Assembly (NCBI GenBank): GCA_039920165.1
Contig: JBDSEG010000333.1
Span: 1-8,731 of the forward strand
From: JBDSEG01 sp039920165
GTDB lineage: Bacteria > Pseudomonadota > Gammaproteobacteria > Burkholderiales > Burkholderiaceae_C
Direction: 5' to 3'
Length of the DNA: 8,731 bases
Shown here: in pieces, positions 6,823-8,731 of the stretch
Layout of the letters: every line of letters starts with the position of its first letter
How positions within the stretch are numbered: position 1 is the stretch's first letter
Notes under the pieces: generated by a model
Told to the model about the DNA's origin: nothing
The model's input: only the letters and a program-made list of their open reading frames with translations
Database searches by the model: none
Made by a program: the position numbers and the translations under genes

Positions 6823-6852
6823 TTGACGGCGGTGGCACGCGTGGGCTACAGT
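6823..6852 (+). promoter_or_regulatory. Putative sigma-70 promoter of the DHDPS-like/permease unit
   Basis: TTGACG (6823-6828, 5/6 to consensus), 18 nt, then TACAGT (6847-6852, 4/6). The predicted start is near 6859, inside the inverted repeat at 6857-6870. Both hexamers, and the following AAATTCACCA (AATTCACCA in the other), repeat the layout of the PhyH promoter. Confidence 0.6.
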
Positions 6853-6856
6853 AAAT

Positions 6857-6870
6857 TCACCATCTGGTGA
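6857..6870. promoter_or_regulatory. Putative operator, inverted repeat with perfect arms, divergent SBP/DHDPS-like region
   Basis: TCACCATCTGGTGA has perfect 6-bp arms around a TC centre. It begins 4 nt after the -10 box of the rightward promoter and would overlap its start site. A candidate leftward -10 (TATACT, 6882-6887) places the same site just downstream of the start of the substrate-binding protein transcript. One bound repressor could therefore block both directions. It shares the motif with 2539-2552 and, more weakly, 2651-2664. Confidence 0.7.
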
Positions 6871-6881
6871 TTTGACGGATC

Positions 6882-6887
6882 AGTATA
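6882..6887 (-). promoter_or_regulatory. Candidate -10 box for the substrate-binding protein gene
   Basis: TATACT on the minus strand matches TATAAT at 5/6. The hexamer 17 nt upstream, CGGGCA, matches TTGACA at only 3/6, so the promoter would be weak or activator-dependent. The leader would be about 120 nt. Confidence 0.3.
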
Positions 6888-6893
6888 GAAGAT

Positions 6894-6922
6894 GGGAACC
6901 GGATTGCCCGATGCCGGTTCCC
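6894..6922 (+). other. Perfect 9-bp hairpin in the 5' leader of the DHDPS-like gene
   Basis: GGGAACCGG (6894-6902) and CCGGTTCCC (6914-6922) form a perfect 9-bp stem with an 11-nt loop. It lies between the predicted transcription start (near 6859) and the preferred ATG at 6946. A second TTCCC at 6940-6944, just before that ATG, could pair with the same GGGAA. It may affect mRNA stability or translation. If the upstream ATG at 6892 were used, the stem would lie in coding sequence. Confidence 0.5.
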
Positions 6923-6945
6923 GGCGCCCATCCCGAGTTTTCCCT

Positions 6946-8013
6946 ATGCAAAGCCAACGGTCCGACCTTTCGCGCCAGACGTTCGAACTGCTTCGCACGG
7001 GCACGGTGATCCCGGCCCATCCGCTCGCACTCGACGCATCGCGCCGGCTCGACGTGCGCCACCAGCGCGCGCTCACACGCTACTACATCGATGCCGGCGC
7101 GGGCGGTCTGGCGGTCGGCGTGCACGCCACGCAGTTCGCGATCCGCGAGGTCGGCCTGTACGAGCCGGTGCTCGAACTCGCGGCCCGAACGGCGCGCGAG
7201 TGGTCCGCGCCCGGCCGGCCGCTCGTACTGATCGCCGGCCTGTCGGGCCGCACCGATCAGGCGTGCGCCGAAGCGCGCGTCGCGCTTGGCCACGGTTATC
7301 ACGCCGGCATGCTGTCGCTCGCGACCATGAAGGGATCGTCCGTCGACGAACTCGTCGCGCACTGCGAAGCGGTTGCGGCGGTCATCCCGCTGATCGGCTT
7401 CTATCTGCAGACGGCGGTCGGCGGCATTGCGCTGCCGATGGCGTTCTGGCGCAGCTTCGCCGCGATCGACAACGTCATCGCGATCAAGATGGCGCCGTTC
7501 GACCGCTACCGTACGCTGGATGTGGTGCGCGGCATCGTCGCCGCCGGCGCCGAGGATCGCGTCACGCTGTACACCGGCAACGACGACCACATCGTGCTCG
7601 ATCTGCTGGTTCCGTACGCGGTGAAGCGCGGCGACGAGACCGTCACCGTGCGCATCCGGGGCGGGCTGCTCGGTCACTGGAGCGTGTGGACGCACGCCGC
7701 CGTCCAGCAGTTGCAGCGCATCCATCGCGCCGTCGGCTCGGACGCCATCGATGCCGACCTGCTCGCGCTCGATTCGCGCGTCACCGACTGCAACAGCGCC
7801 TTCTTCGACGTGGCGAACGCTTTCGCCGGCTGCATCCCCGGCTGCCACGAAGTGCTGCGGCGCCAGGGCTTGCTGGAACGCATCGGATGCCTCGATCCGA
7901 ACGAGACGCTGTCGCCCGGCCAGGCGGCCCAGATCGACCGGGTTTGCCGTGAGCACGCCGACCTGTCCGACGATGCCTTCGTCGCCGCGAACCTCGCGCG
8001 CTGGCTCGCCTGA
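6946..8013 (+). CDS. Dihydrodipicolinate synthase/N-acetylneuraminate lyase family protein
   Basis: From the ATG at 6946 this is a 355-residue cytoplasmic TIM-barrel protein of the class I, Schiff-base lyase/aldolase superfamily, which makes or breaks C-C bonds with pyruvate-like substrates. The region begins with GTVIPAHPLALDASRRLD (19-36), the usual opening of these proteins. The expected Schiff-base lysine is K181 in NVIAIKMAPF, and the partner tyrosine is Y153 in PLIGFYLQTAVGG. The glycine-rich AGAGGLAVGVHATQF (50-64) stands where the 'GTTGE' segment of DapA lies but lacks that sequence, so it is not a housekeeping DapA. At 355 residues it is longer than DapA (about 290), with an extra C-terminal segment. 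An in-frame ATG at 6892 would add 18 residues encoded by the leader hairpin; neither start has a good Shine-Dalgarno, and the family N-terminus favours 6946. The ABC permease follows 14 nt downstream. The substrate is unknown. Confidence 0.87.
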   Translation: MQSQRSDLSRQTFELLRTGTVIPAHPLALDASRRLDVRHQRALTRYYIDAGAGGLAVGVHATQFAIREVGLYEPVLELAARTAREWSAPGRPLVLIAGLSGRTDQACAEARVALGHGYHAGMLSLATMKGSSVDELVAHCEAVAAVIPLIGFYLQTAVGGIALPMAFWRSFAAIDNVIAIKMAPFDRYRTLDVVRGIVAAGAEDRVTLYTGNDDHIVLDLLVPYAVKRGDETVTVRIRGGLLGHWSVWTHAAVQQLQRIHRAVGSDAIDADLLALDSRVTDCNSAFFDVANAFAGCIPGCHEVLRRQGLLERIGCLDPNETLSPGQAAQIDRVCREHADLSDDAFVAANLARWLA

Positions 8014-8027
8014 TCTGCCACGTCCGC

Positions 8028-8731
8028 ATGGACCACCTGAATACCAAGCTCGGCCGCTACGCGCTGGGCGTGCTCGCCCACCTGCTGCTGCTGCTGGCGT
8101 GGTATCTCTTCGTGCGGCTCGGCGACGTGCCGAAATTCGTCATGCCGGCGCCGGCCGATACGCTGCGCGCGCTGTTCGTTGCGGACTACGGCTGGTGGGC
8201 CAATACGCTCGTCACCGCAACCGAAATCTTCGGCGGCTATGCGCTGGCACTCTTGGTCGGCGTGCTGCTCGCACTGCTGTTCACCTGGTCGAAGACGCTC
8301 GAGTCGCTGATGCTGCCGCTGCTCGTGACGCTGAACATGGTCCCCAAGGTGGCGCTCGGTCCGCTCATCATCGTATGGTTCAAATACGGCGTCTTCCCGA
8401 ACTCGATGATGGCGTTCGCGATCGCCGTCTTTCCCATCCTGCTGACCACCGCGCGCGGCCTGCGCGAGATCGAGCCCGACCTGCTCGACCTGGTGCGATC
8501 GCTGCGCGGTTCGCGCTGGCAGCTCTTCACCAAGATCCAGTTGCCGGGCGCGCTGCCCTATGTGTTCGCCGGCATGAAGGTCGCGGCCATCCTCGCGGTG
8601 GCCGGCGCCATCGTCGGCGAGTTCCTCGGCTCCGACCGCGGCCTCGGCTATCTGATGCTGCAGGTACAGGTCACGCTCGATACGCCGGCAATGTTCATGG
8701 CGGTGATCCTCATCACGCTGCTCGGCATGCT
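8028..8731 (+). CDS. ABC transporter permease, SsuC/TauC-type (3' end outside window)
   Basis: The first 234 codons of an inner-membrane permease are visible; the last few dozen residues lie past the right edge. The start ATG is 14 nt after the DHDPS-like stop, without a clear Shine-Dalgarno. Hydrophobic segments are visible at about 13-29, 60-87, 95-118, 126-142, 177-201 and 220-234. The cytoplasmic EAA-type loop that contacts the ATPase is at about 153-175, including LVRSLRGSRWQLFTKIQLPG (155-174) with the conserved Gly161 and the LP at 172-173. FVMPAPADTLRAL (37-49) is the usual N-terminal 'LPSP..v...l' segment of nitrate/sulfonate/taurine-type (BPD_transp_1) permeases. This family pairs with NMT1/SsuA-like binding proteins, so its partner is most likely the divergent gene at 5739-6755. 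An ATPase gene would be expected beyond the window. Confidence 0.92.
   Translation, partial: MDHLNTKLGRYALGVLAHLLLLLAWYLFVRLGDVPKFVMPAPADTLRALFVADYGWWANTLVTATEIFGGYALALLVGVLLALLFTWSKTLESLMLPLLVTLNMVPKVALGPLIIVWFKYGVFPNSMMAFAIAVFPILLTTARGLREIEPDLLDLVRSLRGSRWQLFTKIQLPGALPYVFAGMKVAAILAVAGAIVGEFLGSDRGLGYLMLQVQVTLDTPAMFMAVILITLLGM

Noticed and set aside
6892..6945. N-terminal extension of the DHDPS-like protein from an ATG at 6892
   Set aside because: The 18 extra residues are encoded by the hairpin region and do not resemble the family N-terminus. There is no good ribosome binding site. It is kept as an alternative, not the main call.
6880..7956. A 358-codon minus-strand frame opposite the DHDPS-like gene
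   Set aside because: It is antisense to a gene with the expected Tyr and Lys active-site residues and would also cross the promoter region. No family resemblance is seen.

Overview
This GC-rich window, with a strong G/C preference at third codon positions, looks like chromosomal DNA of a proteobacterium, most likely a betaproteobacterium of the Burkholderiales. That placement is an inference from composition and gene style. Eight genes plus one visible part fill almost the whole window. I see no mobile element, CRISPR array, tRNA or rRNA.

Layout. From 1 to 2505, three genes run leftward as one unit: a phytanoyl-CoA dioxygenase (PhyH) family Fe(II)/2-oxoglutarate oxygenase, a Gfo/Idh/MocA NAD(P)-dependent oxidoreductase and a DUF993 protein that runs off the left edge. 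From 2690 to 5641, three overlapping genes run rightward: a short cobalamin-independent methionine synthase-like (core MetE) protein, an NAD-dependent epimerase/dehydratase-like protein and a two-domain GNAT acetyltransferase. A short convergent gap follows. The leftward gene at 5739-6755 encodes an NMT1/THI5-like periplasmic substrate-binding protein. Divergent from it, at 6946-8731, are a dihydrodipicolinate synthase/N-acetylneuraminate lyase (DHDPS/NAL) family protein and an ABC permease that runs off the right edge.

How it fits together. The gene set resembles an uptake-plus-catabolism locus. An ABC importer brings in a small organic molecule. An oxygenase, two Rossmann-fold oxidoreductase-like proteins, a zinc methyl/alkyl-transferase-like protein, an acetyltransferase and two probable aldolase-type TIM-barrel proteins could process it. 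I cannot name the substrate, and I do not recognise this exact combination as a characterised pathway.

The most informative non-coding signal is a repeated promoter-operator module. Upstream of the PhyH unit and the DHDPS-like unit there is TTGACG, a 17-18 nt spacer, TACAGT, and 3-4 nt later an inverted repeat of the form TCACCA-NN-TGGTGA near the expected transcription start. A weaker version with the same geometry precedes the MetE-like unit. This suggests that one regulator, not encoded in the window, controls all these transcription units as a regulon.
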